Assembly: GCA_012934845.2 (NCBI GenBank)
Contig: WNNJ02002234.1
Coordinates: 1-64,000, forward strand
Source: Pomphorhynchus laevis
Taxonomy: Eukaryota; Acanthocephala; Palaeacanthocephala; Echinorhynchida; Pomphorhynchidae
Direction: 5' to 3'
DNA length: 64,000 bases
Both the position numbers and the translations under genes were made by a program. Positions 11,038-21,978 of this stretch are shown piece by piece; within the stretch, counting starts at the first letter, position 1, and each line of letters begins with the position of its first letter. The notes beneath the pieces are model-generated. The model saw nothing but the letters and a program-made list of their open reading frames with translations, was not told the DNA's origin and did no database searches.

Positions 11038-11945
11038 AAGCTTTATAGAATATGAATTTGTTCATAACTGTGTAAAAACTAAATCTAAATTACATAAAGA
11101 TATGAAATATATGTTTCGATATATCGATGATATATGTGGATTTATTTTTGGCAATTTTTATTCAATAAGCGAACAAATTTATACAGGTAACCTAATTCTT
11201 AATAAAACCAATATTAATGATAAAGAAAGTATATATCTTGATATAAGCATTAAATGAACATCAATTAAAACTACTTTTAATTTATATAGTTAAGATGACA
11301 TATTTAAATTTACAAGAAACATATTTTTGCATGAGCATTCATGCATACCATATAACATAAAGTATAATACATTAAATAATGAAATTTTAAGAATTACAAC
11401 TATATGTAATGATATTGGCTTTCTAAAAAATCATTTAAATAATTTAATAGATACATATTTTAAACTAGGTTACTATAAAAATACCATCAAGCAGAAAATA
11501 GTAAAATATATAAATCAACACAATAATATAAAGAATAAATTTTAACTCTTAAGTGCCATATTTTTATGGATGGATAATAAATAATATACTTTGCATTAGA
11601 ATAAGATACTAGATAGTTATTTTAGAGGAAATACATCATTAGCATGTATTTGGCCCCGCTGCTATGTTGGGTAGAGGAGTTAGGGGCCGAAACCTGATAG
11701 CATAGCAGTTCCTCCTGATGACCTCTAATTATTATTCTGATACAACGTCTGTTATTTATTAGTCAATTCATAAAAATGACGTTTGTTTTAAATTTTAATT
11801 TTTTATTTTAACTTGATTTAAATTATAGAAAATCTAAAAACAATTATTTATTTTATTATTTAATTATTAAATTTTGATTTAGCATTATTATATTTTGTTT
11901 AGTTTATAATTAAATTAAATACGTAGACTCATTTAGCTAATTTAA
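11038..11945 (+). mobile_element. PLE-A, 5'-truncated copy inserted in the LINE
   Basis: Starts at the RT block equivalent to FLSFIEYEFVHNC, includes the YIDDICGF-like catalytic region, the thumb (MHEHSCIPYNIKYN, 11327-11545), and the 3' UTR with an intact pseudoknot block (GGCCCC 11652-11657). It ends in a variant family terminus at about 11920-11945. Broken in several places. With the next three features it forms the mosaic that splits the old LINE. Confidence 0.85.
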
Positions 11946-12262
11946 TTCATTCAACTCTAAGACTCTATGGCATACTTTTAACTCAATCCTTGCTCGCTTC
12001 TCTTGGCCGCGCAACATCAATGCTTATGATTATTCGTAATTCCTTCATACTAAAGTATCCACGTTGCTCTCACACACCCCGGTCTCCTTCCTATCCCACT
12101 CTGCCCAGTCTTCTCTCATCCTTCCGGAACTCTTTCATCTTCTCCCTGTCTCACCAACCAGAAGTATCATCTGTTCTCATGTCCTTGCCCAGCAAAACCT
12201 CACCTGCCGATCCCCTCCCTACTCACATACTTAAATCCATATGCTCATCGATATCCCCTTTA
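11946..12262 (+). mobile_element. CR1-type LINE fragment inside mosaic insertion
   Basis: Collinear with 22858-23165 of the young LINE (RT N-terminal region, including the stretch encoding SLPSKTSPADPLPTHILKSI). It is closer to the young copies than the LINE it sits in. Truncated at both ends: the 5' side joins the PLE-A terminus and the 3' side runs directly into ACATGCAGGTTTATACTTT, the start of the hammerhead retroposon fragment. Confidence 0.85.
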
Positions 12263-12352
12263 CATGCAGGTTTATACTTTGCTGATCGTGTTAATTAAAA
12301 AAGTTTTATTGAAAGTCTTTCTTATTAATTTAATGTCACCAGTAGTTTTCAA
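12263..12352 (+). mobile_element. 5' fragment of the hammerhead retroposon
   Basis: Matches the complement of 25748-25850: ATGCAGGTTTATACTTT, TCGTGTTAAT, AAAAAAGTTTTAT and GTCACCAGTAGTTTTCAATT appear in the same order and spacing. It shows that the element at 25.3-25.85 kb belongs to a multi-copy family and that this motif belongs to its 5' part. The ribozyme region is not included here. Confidence 0.75.
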
Positions 12353-12447
12353 TTATTTTATTATTTAATTATTAAATTTTGATTTAGCATTATTATGCTT
12401 TGTTTATTTTATAATTATTTAAATACGTAGACTCAGTTAGCTGATTT
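12353..12447 (+). mobile_element. PLE-A 3' terminus
   Basis: Last ~95 bp of the PLE-A 3' UTR, ending ACGTAGACTCAGTTAGCTGA then TTTGATT directly at the resumed LINE sequence. It marks the 3' boundary of the mosaic insertion. Confidence 0.85.
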
Positions 12448-13170
12448 GATTGGTGTATCTGCTTTCAACTGTATTGCTTCAATTTTCAATCATCTTTTTC
12501 TCTTTGTCTTACTCTGAACCCGAATTAATCCAAATTAATGTAGATCCTTCCTCGACGCCCCGGCTTAGAATTCCCTCCGTATCATTAAATTCTACAAATC
12601 TTCCTATCGTTGCCAATATCGTTTTCCTAGGCTTTCATTTCGACAACAGACTTTCGCCTAAACCTTTCGTTAGAGATAAAGTACGCTCATCTACCTTGTT
12701 TCTCCGCAATCTCTGTAAAATTCGTAGATTGATCGATTTCCCTTTTTGTATGAGTTTCATATCTTCTCTCTTTTTATCAGGACTTGATTATTGTCTTAGT
12801 CTATTTTCCAACTCACCTTAATCCACTCTCCTTCCACTATAGCGTATCGTCAACACAGCCGTCCGAATTATCCTCCGTCTTCCCCGTTTTGATCACACAT
12901 CCCGCCTTCTTACTTCTTTCGATTTCCCTCCTATTTATTCTCGTGTTCAAATTCGTATTCTTCTCATTGCTTTTCGCCTTGTAACTTTTCATACATCTTT
13001 ATTTTTCAACCTTCGTTTTCATTATAATTCTTGTCCTGTTTGCTGTTCTTTGCGTTCGCGTAAGTCCCTTCTTTTACATGTCTCAAACTACTTTATCTCT
13101 TTTGGCTTCGCTTATTCCTTGTGGCTACTCCTCCCTCGTGGAATCATCTGCCCATTTATATACGCCAATC
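12448..13170 (+). mobile_element. CR1/L2/Rex1-type LINE, old copy, part 2
   Basis: Continues the LINE interrupted at 11037: GVSAFNC, then SEPELIQINVDPSS, FLGFHFDNRLSPKPFVRDKV (12450-12821), and in other frames the C-terminal equivalents of SRHYLLLHVHNYSNN. The homology stops near 13165 at a palindrome, before the expected 3' tail. Confidence 0.85.
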
Positions 13171-13208
13171 AACCTCAATGTCGTGTTTTAAAACACGGCA
13201 TTGAGGTT
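13167..13208. repeat. Near-perfect 42-bp palindrome
   Basis: Arms TCAACCTCAATG-x-CGTGTTTT and complement with one G/T discrepancy, no loop. A third partial arm (TTGAGGTTGA) follows at about 13219-13228. It sits exactly where LINE homology ends. Confidence 0.85.
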
Positions 13209-13369
13209 GATTTTTCATTGAGGTTGACTTTTTTAATTGACACTTTTTTAGAGTCAATTACTTAACTCTCTCGTAAAGTCTATACGAAATTTACAATGCC
13301 CTGACAAACATTATAAACAATTTAAAAAACAACAGTATCTCGGCAAAATATATAAGTTACTAAATAACT

Positions 13370-13460
13370 TAGTTAACGAATAACTTGCTTAACAAATAAC
13401 TTAATTATGAGTTATTTGTCATAACAATATTTGTATCGGCAAGATATTTAGTTATAAGTT
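13370..13460. repeat. Clustered AATAACTTA repeats, both orientations
   Basis: AATAACTTA-type nonamers and their complements (TAAGTTATT-like) recur at least six times, so the stretch can form several alternative hairpins. No gene is associated. Confidence 0.5.
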
Positions 13461-13950
13461 ATCATCATTTTTCCGGAGGTCATGGAGGCAATCGGGGAAC
13501 TAAATTATTACAGGGGTCGTGATCTTTAGTAACATATAAGAGCTCACTTTCGGATAATCCAAGTTGTACTCCAAATTGTTAGATTTGACCTCATTCACTC
13601 TTTATCTCTGTAAGGTCTAACCCTGGATTATTTTCTAGAAATCTTTGCTGGAAATGCGTCATTATAAAGGCATTTCTTCAGCAGTATCTCCTTCATAACG
13701 TACCCTAATAAGCGCAGTTGACTTGCGTAATAACTGCGATATTTTGCTCGAAGTGATGAAAATAATTTCTGGTATAATTGTCCTTACTCACTTTACCATT
13801 CAAAGCATTGGTAATGTCATTATTTAGCAAATGGAGCCTCGGATGGTAGTCGATCACAATTATTGTATTTCTTGGAGTCTTGTGTCACCAAGTCGCTGGA
13901 TCCTTTTAAAGTTCAATACATAAAATCAACGGCTTTAATCAGAGATTTTC
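13450..13950 (-). pseudogene. Possible decayed coding stretch, unrecognised
   Basis: One minus frame, with at least five stops, reads protein-like sequence: PRNTIIVIDYHPRLHLLNND, ALNGKVSKDNY, HFEQNIAVITQVNCAY, THFQQRFLENNPGL. The base composition is less AT-rich than the flanks. I do not recognise the family. It could be a host pseudogene or an unlisted transposon. Confidence 0.25.
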
Positions 13951-15570
13951 GTGGATACTCAAGCTTTTAACATTATTTTTAAGGTGCAGTCCGACAGTTT
14001 TCGAAATAATGTCATTTCGGTGGATTTGCCTAATATCTCATATACCAGAGTTTATGACTTTAAATTAAGATGGTAACAAATGTTAACATCTTCGGGTAAC
14101 ACGGCTATCCGAAGATATTAAGGCATCATAGTACTTTCTATAGCCTATACTGAACAACTTGAAAGATCGCTTTTCTCTAGATCCGTCATTTATAGATGTA
14201 ATTTATTTTCATCTTGATAAAATTTACTTTGTTAAATAAAGATATCTAAGGTTTATATTTACAATTGCTAATTAATAATTTTATTATTAAATCACAAATA
14301 AATTATTTTAATATGAAAAGTTTGCATGTTATTTTTCACTTTTGAAAAATAACATGCATTTATTTCGCATTATTAATGCCAGACCGAAGCTCACTAACAT
14401 TTGCGGCAAGATAAAGTTTATATCTTATGTAGTGTACCATCCAATAAATGGTTTAAAAAAATTTACAACCAAGTCGATATATAAACTATCAATTAATTTC
14501 AACACTTAACAGTCGTATCGAAGTAATTTAATTAATTTATCTGTTTAATAAAGTTACAATCATACCAATTGACTATTTTTAGCAAAATGTAGCTGTTGCT
14601 AAATACCTACAAATATGATCGAGCTTTAGTAAAATAAACTTTCAGACGGAATCCTAATTTTTATTTGCGAACGCAAAATATTGCCGCCTAGCATTAATAT
14701 TTGATAGCGTAAAACTACAAGAAACACAATGAGTCATTACGATTGCTACAGGCAACCAACACTATAAGTTTGACAAAACTAGTGTTCACATTGCGAAATA
14801 ACAAATTCTTTAAAAAATATTTTTTGAAGACAATTCATTATTTACTTTTATGCTATTAATTTGTATAAATTACCATTACATCTAAATATGTAACGATTTT
14901 CAGGAATTTTCATTCTATAATGGAAATTATAAAATCTCTTGTAACCTTAAAATCAGTTCCAAAAGACTAGTTTGTAGAGGCTGAAATATTTCAAAGTATT
15001 TTTAATTTAATTCATGCTTATAGCCGCCAAAAAGCTTGGCAAAAATCAAAATAGCATGAATTTAAATTATGGAACTACCTTAAATTTGAAATCTTAGTGA
15101 TCATGTGTTTTGCTGATTTCGACCTTCTGAAGTCAACGAACAATTATTTTTAAAGAACATTTAAAACCACATAACATAATAAAACAAAAACGAACAAAAT
15201 ATAGCGTTTTTGTTTAGCTCATTTTAAAGCTCTGGATAACTTTACTATTCTTTTACTTTATCATAAAATGATTTTTAGAAAATAATTTTAGTAGAAAGTC
15301 CAAAATTCTGAAAATAATATCAAATTTAAATTAAATTAATTTCAAAGTTGCTTCATATTTTTCTTATTAAAGAAATTTGGTTTCATTTTAAAACAACTAG
15401 TGAAAATATTTTAAAGTATTTTACGGTATAAAACGGCTCTTAACGGCTATTTTAAATTATCTCATTTATTTTTAATTAATTGAATTCAGACAAAAATATA
15501 TCTTCGCAAGTAAATAATTCGCAAGTAAATAATCAAGTATTACGAGAAATTATTAATAATTACAGCATTA
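13951..15570. other. Spacer
   Basis: AT-rich with no gene, RNA gene or transposon I can support, apart from a perfect hairpin at 14326-14359. Confidence 0.5.
14326..14359. repeat. Perfect 14-bp stem hairpin
   Basis: GCATGTTATTTTTC, six-base loop ACTTTT, and the exact complement. It is followed by TATTTCGCATT. No gene lies close enough to suggest a role. Confidence 0.85.
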
Positions 15571-15572
15571 CC

Positions 15573-15705
15573 CGAAACCTGATAGCATAGCACTTCCTCC
15601 TGATGATCTCTAATTCTTATTCTGATACAACGTCTGTTATTTATTAGTCAATTCATAAAAATGACGTTTATTTTAAATTTCAATTTGAAATTTTAACTTT
15701 ATATT
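15573..15705 (+). mobile_element. PLE-A 3' UTR fragment
   Basis: Begins in the middle of the pseudoknot block (CCGAAACCTGATAGCATAGC) and continues to the TTAGTCAATTCATAAAA segment. Both ends are missing. Confidence 0.85.
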
Positions 15706-15985
15706 ATTTTATTATATTAATAATCTGAGAATTATTAGATTATTAATTAATTAATCAGATTATCAGAATTAATAATCTGAGTTATTAATGCCCACTGCAG
15801 CTTCTCGGCGTAGGGCTGATAGCAAAAGTTATAGGAATTACATAAATTGAAAGCGAAATATTTTAAATTATTTATTATTAATAATAAATATTATATTATA
15901 ATATTATTTTATTATATATATTTTATCATATTATTAAATTATTTTAATAATATATTTTTTATCTTTTTAAATATTATAACAATTA

Positions 15986-16620
15986 TTATATATTTACTAT
16001 AAAAGAATAAATATATCGAACGAATAATAGAAATCGAGCATCCTTCATTCCAGCCATACTTTCAAACTCCGGCGGTAGTAGCAAGCAAACTGAGACCTTC
16101 TTAAAACGGATTGCAAAAATTAAGTCCGAAAGAACAGAGACAAGATATTCGGACGTTATATCAACATTACGCTCCAGAATAGGAATCCATCTTGCAATGA
16201 TGATATGGCGATGCATTAGAGGATCGAGATCCGCGTTTCATCGTCCTGAAGGTCTTCCTTTAGGTCACCTGGAAGCTCCAAATTGATGTTTTACTTTTAA
16301 CTCAGATGTTGCCTATTAGGGATATTTTACGATTACATGTTTTATTTTAATAAAATAAAACACGTAAAGCGGATGTTGAATATGATATATTCTTTCTTTA
16401 GAGATGCTACATCTTATTCCGTGAGGTATGTAGGAATGTTATTGATTTTGACTGATGACATAATTGGTTTTGATAAGATTGTGACTATATCCGAGAATAT
16501 GCCGTTAAAGAATCCGGTATAAGATCTGGTCAAGTCGGGGGAGGCGAAGGATATTCTATTAACGACTCCATAGTATTTGATTGTATTGGTTGGTGAAGTC
16601 TCTTAAGAAAATATTAAATA
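15986..16620. other. Unrecognised, less AT-rich stretch
   Basis: Short open frames on both strands (minus 15986-16216, plus 16337-16522) with more complex sequence than the flanks. None matches a family I know, and neither frame is long enough to call a gene. From 16620 to 17199 I see only spacer. Confidence 0.3.
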
Positions 16621-17199
16621 GATCTTGCCTCTCTTGAGACTTCAATAACTTGATCACTATTAAGTTTACCAACTTGAGTGCATGGAAGTTCCCCATCGAG
16701 AGTGTTACTCAAAATAGACAAATCTTTACTTACTTGTTTACCAGGAAAGAGCGATTTTCTAGAATTGTTTGAAAGTTCCGACAGCATCTAACTTACCATT
16801 TGTTACGCTATTTTTTCACGGTAATCAAATATTGCAATTGTAACACACGTAGAACATCTGGTAAGAATGAATTTGCATTTTCTTATGAATGATGCATTCT
16901 TGATATTTTCGCAAATGTAGATGTTGAACAGCATTTAGAAAATCTTGCAAATTTTCTAAAAAAGCAAAGCATGTTTACCAATGACGAAATAATCTTTATT
17001 TCTTTGAAAAGTAAAACTATCGCCTTGATTCCTTTAAGTGTCGTTTACTCTAAAACAAATAATTTTATATAATAATTATATATAACGAATGGTAATATAG
17101 ACACAATATGTTCAAATGATTACATTATGTGGAACTGAATCCGTTATCTAAAAGACTGAAAAATACCAGCGATTCAGATCGCTGATATCAAGAAAACGG

Positions 17200-17665
17200 C
17201 CCTTATCATTGATCAGCATAGCAGCTGGTCAATGATATTATTTATTATCCATAAAAATTTTCCGCTTAAAATGTTAAATTTATTTTTAATATTATTGTGC
17301 TTATTTATATATTTTACTATTTTCTGTTTGATTGTATTTTTATAGTAAACTAGTTTAAAATATGTATCTATTAAATTATTTAAATGATTTTGAAGAAAGT
17401 TAATATCATTACATATTGTTGCAATTCTTGCAATTTCATTATTTAATGTATTATATTTTATATTATATGGTATGCATGAATGCTCATGCAAAAATATGTT
17501 TCTTGTAAATTTAAATATGTCATCTTTACGATATAAATTAACAGTAGTTTTAACTGATGATAAGGGCTACTGAATAAATTTGTTCGCTTGTTTATAAAAA
17601 TTAAGAGTTAAATACACATAAATCATCAATATATCGAAACATATATTTCATATCTTTAAATTTAT
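17200..17665 (-). mobile_element. PLE-A fragment, inverted half of pair 1
   Basis: On the minus strand, reads from the YIDD region through the RT thumb (MHEHSCIPYNIKYN..., 17213-17491) to just past the thumb. It ends where a plus-strand PLE-A piece begins at 17666, so the two pieces face away from a common junction. Broken. No GIY-YIG domain follows the thumb. Confidence 0.8.
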
Positions 17666-18085
17666 TCTTTATAATATAAAGAATAAATTTAAACTCTCAA
17701 GTGGCAAATGAATAATAAATAATATACTTTGTATTAGAATAAGATACTAGATAGTCTTATCAGAGGAAATACATCATTAGCATGTATTTGGCCCCGCTAC
17801 TATGTTGGGTAGAGGAACAGGGGCTGAAACCTGATAACATAGCAGTTCCTCATGATGACCTCTAATCCTTATTCTGATAAAACGTCTGTTATTTATTAGT
17901 CAATTCATAAAAATTGACTTTTATTTTTAATTTCAATTTTTTATTTTAACTTGATTTACATTATAGAAAATCTAAAAACAATTATTTATTATTAATTAAT
18001 TTTTATTATTTAACTATTTAACTTTTATTTTGCATTATTTTTAATTTGCAATATAAAATACGTAGACTCAGTAAGCTTATTTAAT
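17666..18085 (+). mobile_element. PLE-A fragment, direct half of pair 1
   Basis: Starts in the last codons of the ORF (AATAAATTTAAACTCT), carries a pseudoknot block with several changes (GGCCCC near 17790 opposite GGGGCT), and ends at ACGTAGACTCAGTAAGCT near 18060-18080. Confidence 0.85.
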
Positions 18086-18289
18086 TTGTTCTACTGACAT
18101 GTTATTATTGACCTGTGGACTTTGTTTTCCCGGTAATATGACCTTTGTCAGAAATACTGAAACTATGTATTATTGGTACGACGTTATTATTATAATTATT
18201 TTTTGCTATTATTGGTTCTTAAAATTAAATTTAAATATTTTTTATATATCTAATATATATATAAATATTGATATATTTCATATCTATAA

Positions 18290-19870
18290 ATAATTAAGAT
18301 TTTTTAAACAGTTATGAACAAATTCATATTATATAAAGCTTAAAAATAAGTCAGCTATAATTGGGCTACTATTATCTCCCATAAGAACGCCTTTTATTTG
18401 TCTAATGTCTCTATCTTTAAATAATTTTGATTTATTAAATATTTAAGGATTCTAATAATTCAATTCTATCCATATATTTATATTTACTTGATGGTTTAAT
18501 TTTTGTTAGATAGGCGTTATAGTTATTATAACATATAAATATCTACTAAATCTAGATTTGTATAAACAGTACTAAAATCGTATGTATTTATATTTTGAAA
18601 ATTTATTCCTTTTGTCTGTTCTAAAAATTCTTTTGTAGAATTAATACTGAAATAGTGTTTTATACCAGTATTAATTTCGATTACCTTGCAATATTTTTTA
18701 AAATGTGCTTTAATTACTTTAAGTATTTTATTCATATAGACAGAAAGTGGTTTTAATGTACATTTAAACGCACTACATATGAACCTAGGTTTTATTGGAT
18801 TTTTATGTAATTTTGGATTCCAATATAATATAGGTATAGTTTTATTATCTAATTCAACCTTTATACCCTTTTTATCCATTATAGAACAGTGACTTGTAAT
18901 AATTGTTTCTAAACTCAACTCACTACGTTCATATGTTGGATTTACATTTAAATCATTAGAATTAACCTCTTTCATTAGTATATCATAATAAAGCTTTTTG
19001 CATATGAAGACAAAGTTATTACTAGCTTTATCAATAGTTGTTATTATATAGTTATCCTTTAATTTAGTAAGTTCTTTATACATATCTTTATTAATTTTAT
19101 CTTTCCTTTTATAATTGTTTGTTATTTTCATTTTATTTTTAATTTTATCAAATATATAATCTTTCCAAATGTTTATCTTAGATATATTCGAGCTTTCACT
19201 ATTAATCAGCTTACTAAAGTAATCATTTAAGTTATTATATAACGAATTGTAAATTTTATTTTTGTCGTTGTTATTATTTAATCTATATTTATACCCTTTT
19301 GATAGCAGCTTTCTTAATTCACAATTTTCAATTAATTCTAGATTATGGGTACATATATGTTCATTTATTTTATCAAAACTAAGACTTTTACAATTGCATT
19401 CTGTTTCTATTATGTTTCTAATATTATCGTTACATATTGATTTTAATTCTTTATTATAATTACAAATTTTTCGTCCTAATGGTGGTAGGAGTTTATACCT
19501 TATTTTAGGAATATATTTACTTAAATCTGACCCTATTATTTCTTTACTTTTAGAATTATTTAAAAGTCCGGCTATATTTATGTTATCTATACATTTATTA
19601 ATGAAGTTTATGGTTAATGTATATTTTCTATTGTTATTATTTACATTTATTGTACGATTATAGTATTTTGTATTACAATAACTGTCTATTATACAACTTA
19701 GCCTATCATAGTCGTTAATTAATTTTTGATTTATTGAACATATGATATCTTTAGAAAAACTTCTTATATTTACATAAAGATCTTTTAGCTTATTATCACT
19801 TAAAAGTTGTTTTAATATTTCTAATTGTTCATTTGTATACATATCTTTTTTAATATTTTTAACTCTAAAT
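18290..19870 (-). mobile_element. PLE-A RT, N-terminal two thirds, inverted half of pair 2
   Basis: The longest open PLE-A frame in the window is here (18526-19842, 438 codons). It begins MYTNEQLEILKQLLSDNKLK and contains a basic, Asn-rich N-terminal region, then ITTIDKASNNFVFICKK (RT motif 1-2 region of Penelope-like RTs), ILYWNPKLHKNPIKPRFICS (the K-x-HK motif typical of PLEs) and FQNINTYDFSTVYTNL (motif A, D-F-S-x-x-Y). Downstream on the same strand (18300-18420), after a break, a GGNSSP-like motif remains. RNA-dependent DNA synthesis is the family role. The 5' end adjoins a plus-strand piece at 19871. Confidence 0.85.
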
Positions 19871-21262
19871 AAAACCCAAGTTCATATGTAGTGCTTTTAA
19901 ATGTACATTAAAACCACTTTCGGTTTATAAAATACTTAAAGTAATTAAAGCACACGTCAAAAAATATTGTAGCTTAAGCGAAATTAATACTGGTATAGAA
20001 TTAATATAGAACAGACAAAAGGAATAAATTTTCAGAATATAAATACGTACGATTTTAGTACGCTTTATACAAATCTAGAAAAATTAATTAATAACATTAA
20101 AAATTAATTAATCTCATATTCTGAAAACGATATACATATCGTTTATAACGCCTATCTAACAAAAATTAAACCATTAAGTAAATATAAATATATGGATAAA
20201 ATTGAATTAATAGAATCCTTAAATATTTTGATAAATCAAAATTATTTAAAAGTAAAGACATCTATATTTAGACAAGTAAAAGGTGTTCCAATGGGTGGTA
20301 ATAGTAGCCCAATTATAGCTTACTTGTTTTTAAGCTTTATAGAATATGAATTTGTTCATAACTGTGTAAAAACTAAATCTAAACAATATAAATATATGAA
20401 ATATATGTTTCGATACATTGATGATATATGTGTATTTAATTCTAATAATTTTTATTCAATTAGTGAGCACATTTATCCAGAAAGCCTTATTCTTAACAAA
20501 ACCAATATTAATGACAAAGAAGGTGTATATCTAGATATGAACATTAAATTAACATTAACTAAAACTACTATTAATTTTTATCGTAAAGATTACATATTTT
20601 AATTTACAAGAAACATATTTTTGCATGAGCATTCATGCATTCCATATAATATAAAATATAATACATTAAACAATGAAATTTTAAGAATTGCAACAATATG
20701 TAATGATATTGGCTTTCTTCAAAATCATTTAAATAATTTAATAGATACATATTTTAAACTAGGTTACTATAAAAATAACATCAAGCAGAAAATAGTAAAA
20801 TATATAAATCAACACAATAATATAAAGAATAAATTTAAACTCTTAAGTGGCAAATTTTTATGGATGGATAATAAATAATATACTTTGCATTAGAATAAGA
20901 TACTAGATAGTTATTTCAGAGGAAATACATCATTAGCATGTATTTGGCCCCGCTGCTATGTTGGGTAGAGGAGTTAGGGGCCGAAACCTGATAGCATAGC
21001 AGTTCCTCCTGATGACCTCTAATTCTTATTCTGATACAACGTCTGTTATTTATTAGTCAATTCATAAAAATGACGTTTATTTTAAATTTTATTTTTTATT
21101 TTAATTTGATAAAAATTATAGAAAATCTAAAAACAGTTATTAATTTTATTATTTAATTATTAAATTTTGATTTAGCATTATTATGTTTTGTTTATTTTAT
21201 AAACAAAACGTAGGCTCAGTTATCAAAACGTAGGCTCAAATACGTAGGCTCAGTTAGCTGAT
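19871..21262 (+). mobile_element. PLE-A RT C-terminal half and 3' UTR, direct half of pair 2
   Basis: Starts within the RT (AFKCTLKPLSV-like). An open frame at 20192-20602 reads MDKIELIESLNILINQNYLK, then FRQVKGVPMGGNSSPIIAYL, FLSFIEYEF and FRYIDDICVF (catalytic YIDD), then YLDMNIKL. After a frame break the thumb follows (20621-20878: MHEHSCIPYNIKYNTLNNEI ... GKFLWMDNK, stop). No GIY-YIG nuclease follows, so the family looks endonuclease-deficient, like Athena/Coprina-type PLEs, although its G-x-PMGGN-x-SP motif is unusual. The 3' UTR has the intact pseudoknot and ends at 21262 in the family terminus. Confidence 0.88.
20946..21002 (+). ncRNA. Conserved pseudoknot in PLE-A 3' UTR
   Basis: Two perfect, interleaved helices: GGCCCC (20946-20951) with GGGGCC (20977-20982), and CTGCTATG (20953-20960) with CATAGCAG (20995-21002). 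GGGT (20963-20966) can extend the second helix with ACCT (20987-20990). The arrangement is A-B-A'-B', an H-type pseudoknot about 70 bp after the RT stop codon. It recurs near 1336, 11652, 17790 and 49169, and in weaker form near 161, 15573, 21812 and 49536. The topology is that of HDV-like ribozymes, but no P3 hairpin is visible. The function is unknown. Confidence 0.65.
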
Positions 21263-21263
21263 T

Positions 21264-21430
21264 TGATTTATGTAATTTTGGATTCTAATATAATATAGGT
21301 ATAGTTTTATTATCTGATTCAATTTTTATACCCTTTTTATCCATTATAAAACAATGACTTGTAATAATTGTTTCTAAATTAAAATCACTACGTTAATATG
21401 TTGCGTTTACATTTAAATCATTTAATTTAC
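21264..21430 (-). mobile_element. PLE-A fragment, inverted half of pair 3
   Basis: Minus-strand match to the RT K-x-HK region (equivalent to ILYWNPKLH and the residues before it). It starts immediately after the terminus of the previous copy and is followed at 21431 by a plus-strand PLE-A piece. Confidence 0.8.
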
Positions 21431-21978
21431 CGCTCTTTCAGAATATAAATACTTACGATTTTAGTAGGCTTTATACAACTTTAGATTTAGCAGATATTAA
21501 AGATGCATTAGAAAAATTAATTTATCTTTTATTTGAAAAATAAAAGATTAATATATGTTATAGCACATATATGTGCTAAAACGACTATAACACATATCTA
21601 ACAAAAATTAAACCATCAAGTAAATATAAATATATGGATAAAATTGAATAAATAGGAACCTTACATATTTTTATAAATCAAAATTATTTAAAAGTAAGGA
21701 CAGATATTTTCATAAACAATGTTCCTATGGGTGGTAATTGTGCTCCAATAATAGCTTACTTATTTTTAAAAAATAAATCTAAACTATATATAGAGATTTG
21801 TATTTTGCCCTGCTGCTATGTTGTGTTAAGGAATAAGAAACTAAACCTGATAGCATAGCAAATCCTCTGAATACCGATAATCCTTATTATAATTCAACGT
21901 CTGTTATTTATTTTAGTCAATTCATTTAAATTGACTTTTATTTTAAATTGTAATTTTAATGTAAACTTGATATAGGTT
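21431..21978 (+). mobile_element. PLE-A fragment, direct half of pair 3, 5' side of LINE insertion
   Basis: Starts in RT motif A (FQNINTYDFSRLYTT-like), contains a deleted RT core with PMGGNCAPIIAYLF, then jumps to the 3' UTR with a decayed pseudoknot block. It is interrupted at 21978 by the CR1-type LINE; its last ~135 bp resume at 24686. Confidence 0.8.
21971..21978 (+). repeat. 8-bp target-site duplication, 5' side
   Basis: TATAGGTT, repeated exactly at 24678-24685, flanking the LINE at 21979-24677. Confidence 0.85.

Noticed and set aside
20946-21002. Full HDV-like ribozyme
   Set aside because: P1 and P2 strand order fits, but the 16 bases between them form no P3 stem and lack the pyrimidine loop. 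Kept only as a topology note.
20946-21020. Hammerhead ribozyme in the PLE-A 3' UTR (CTGATGA and GAAA are both present)
   Set aside because: GAAA lies before CTGATGA, and the flanking bases do not form stem II or stem III in either the normal or the permuted order. The interleaved helices fit a pseudoknot instead.
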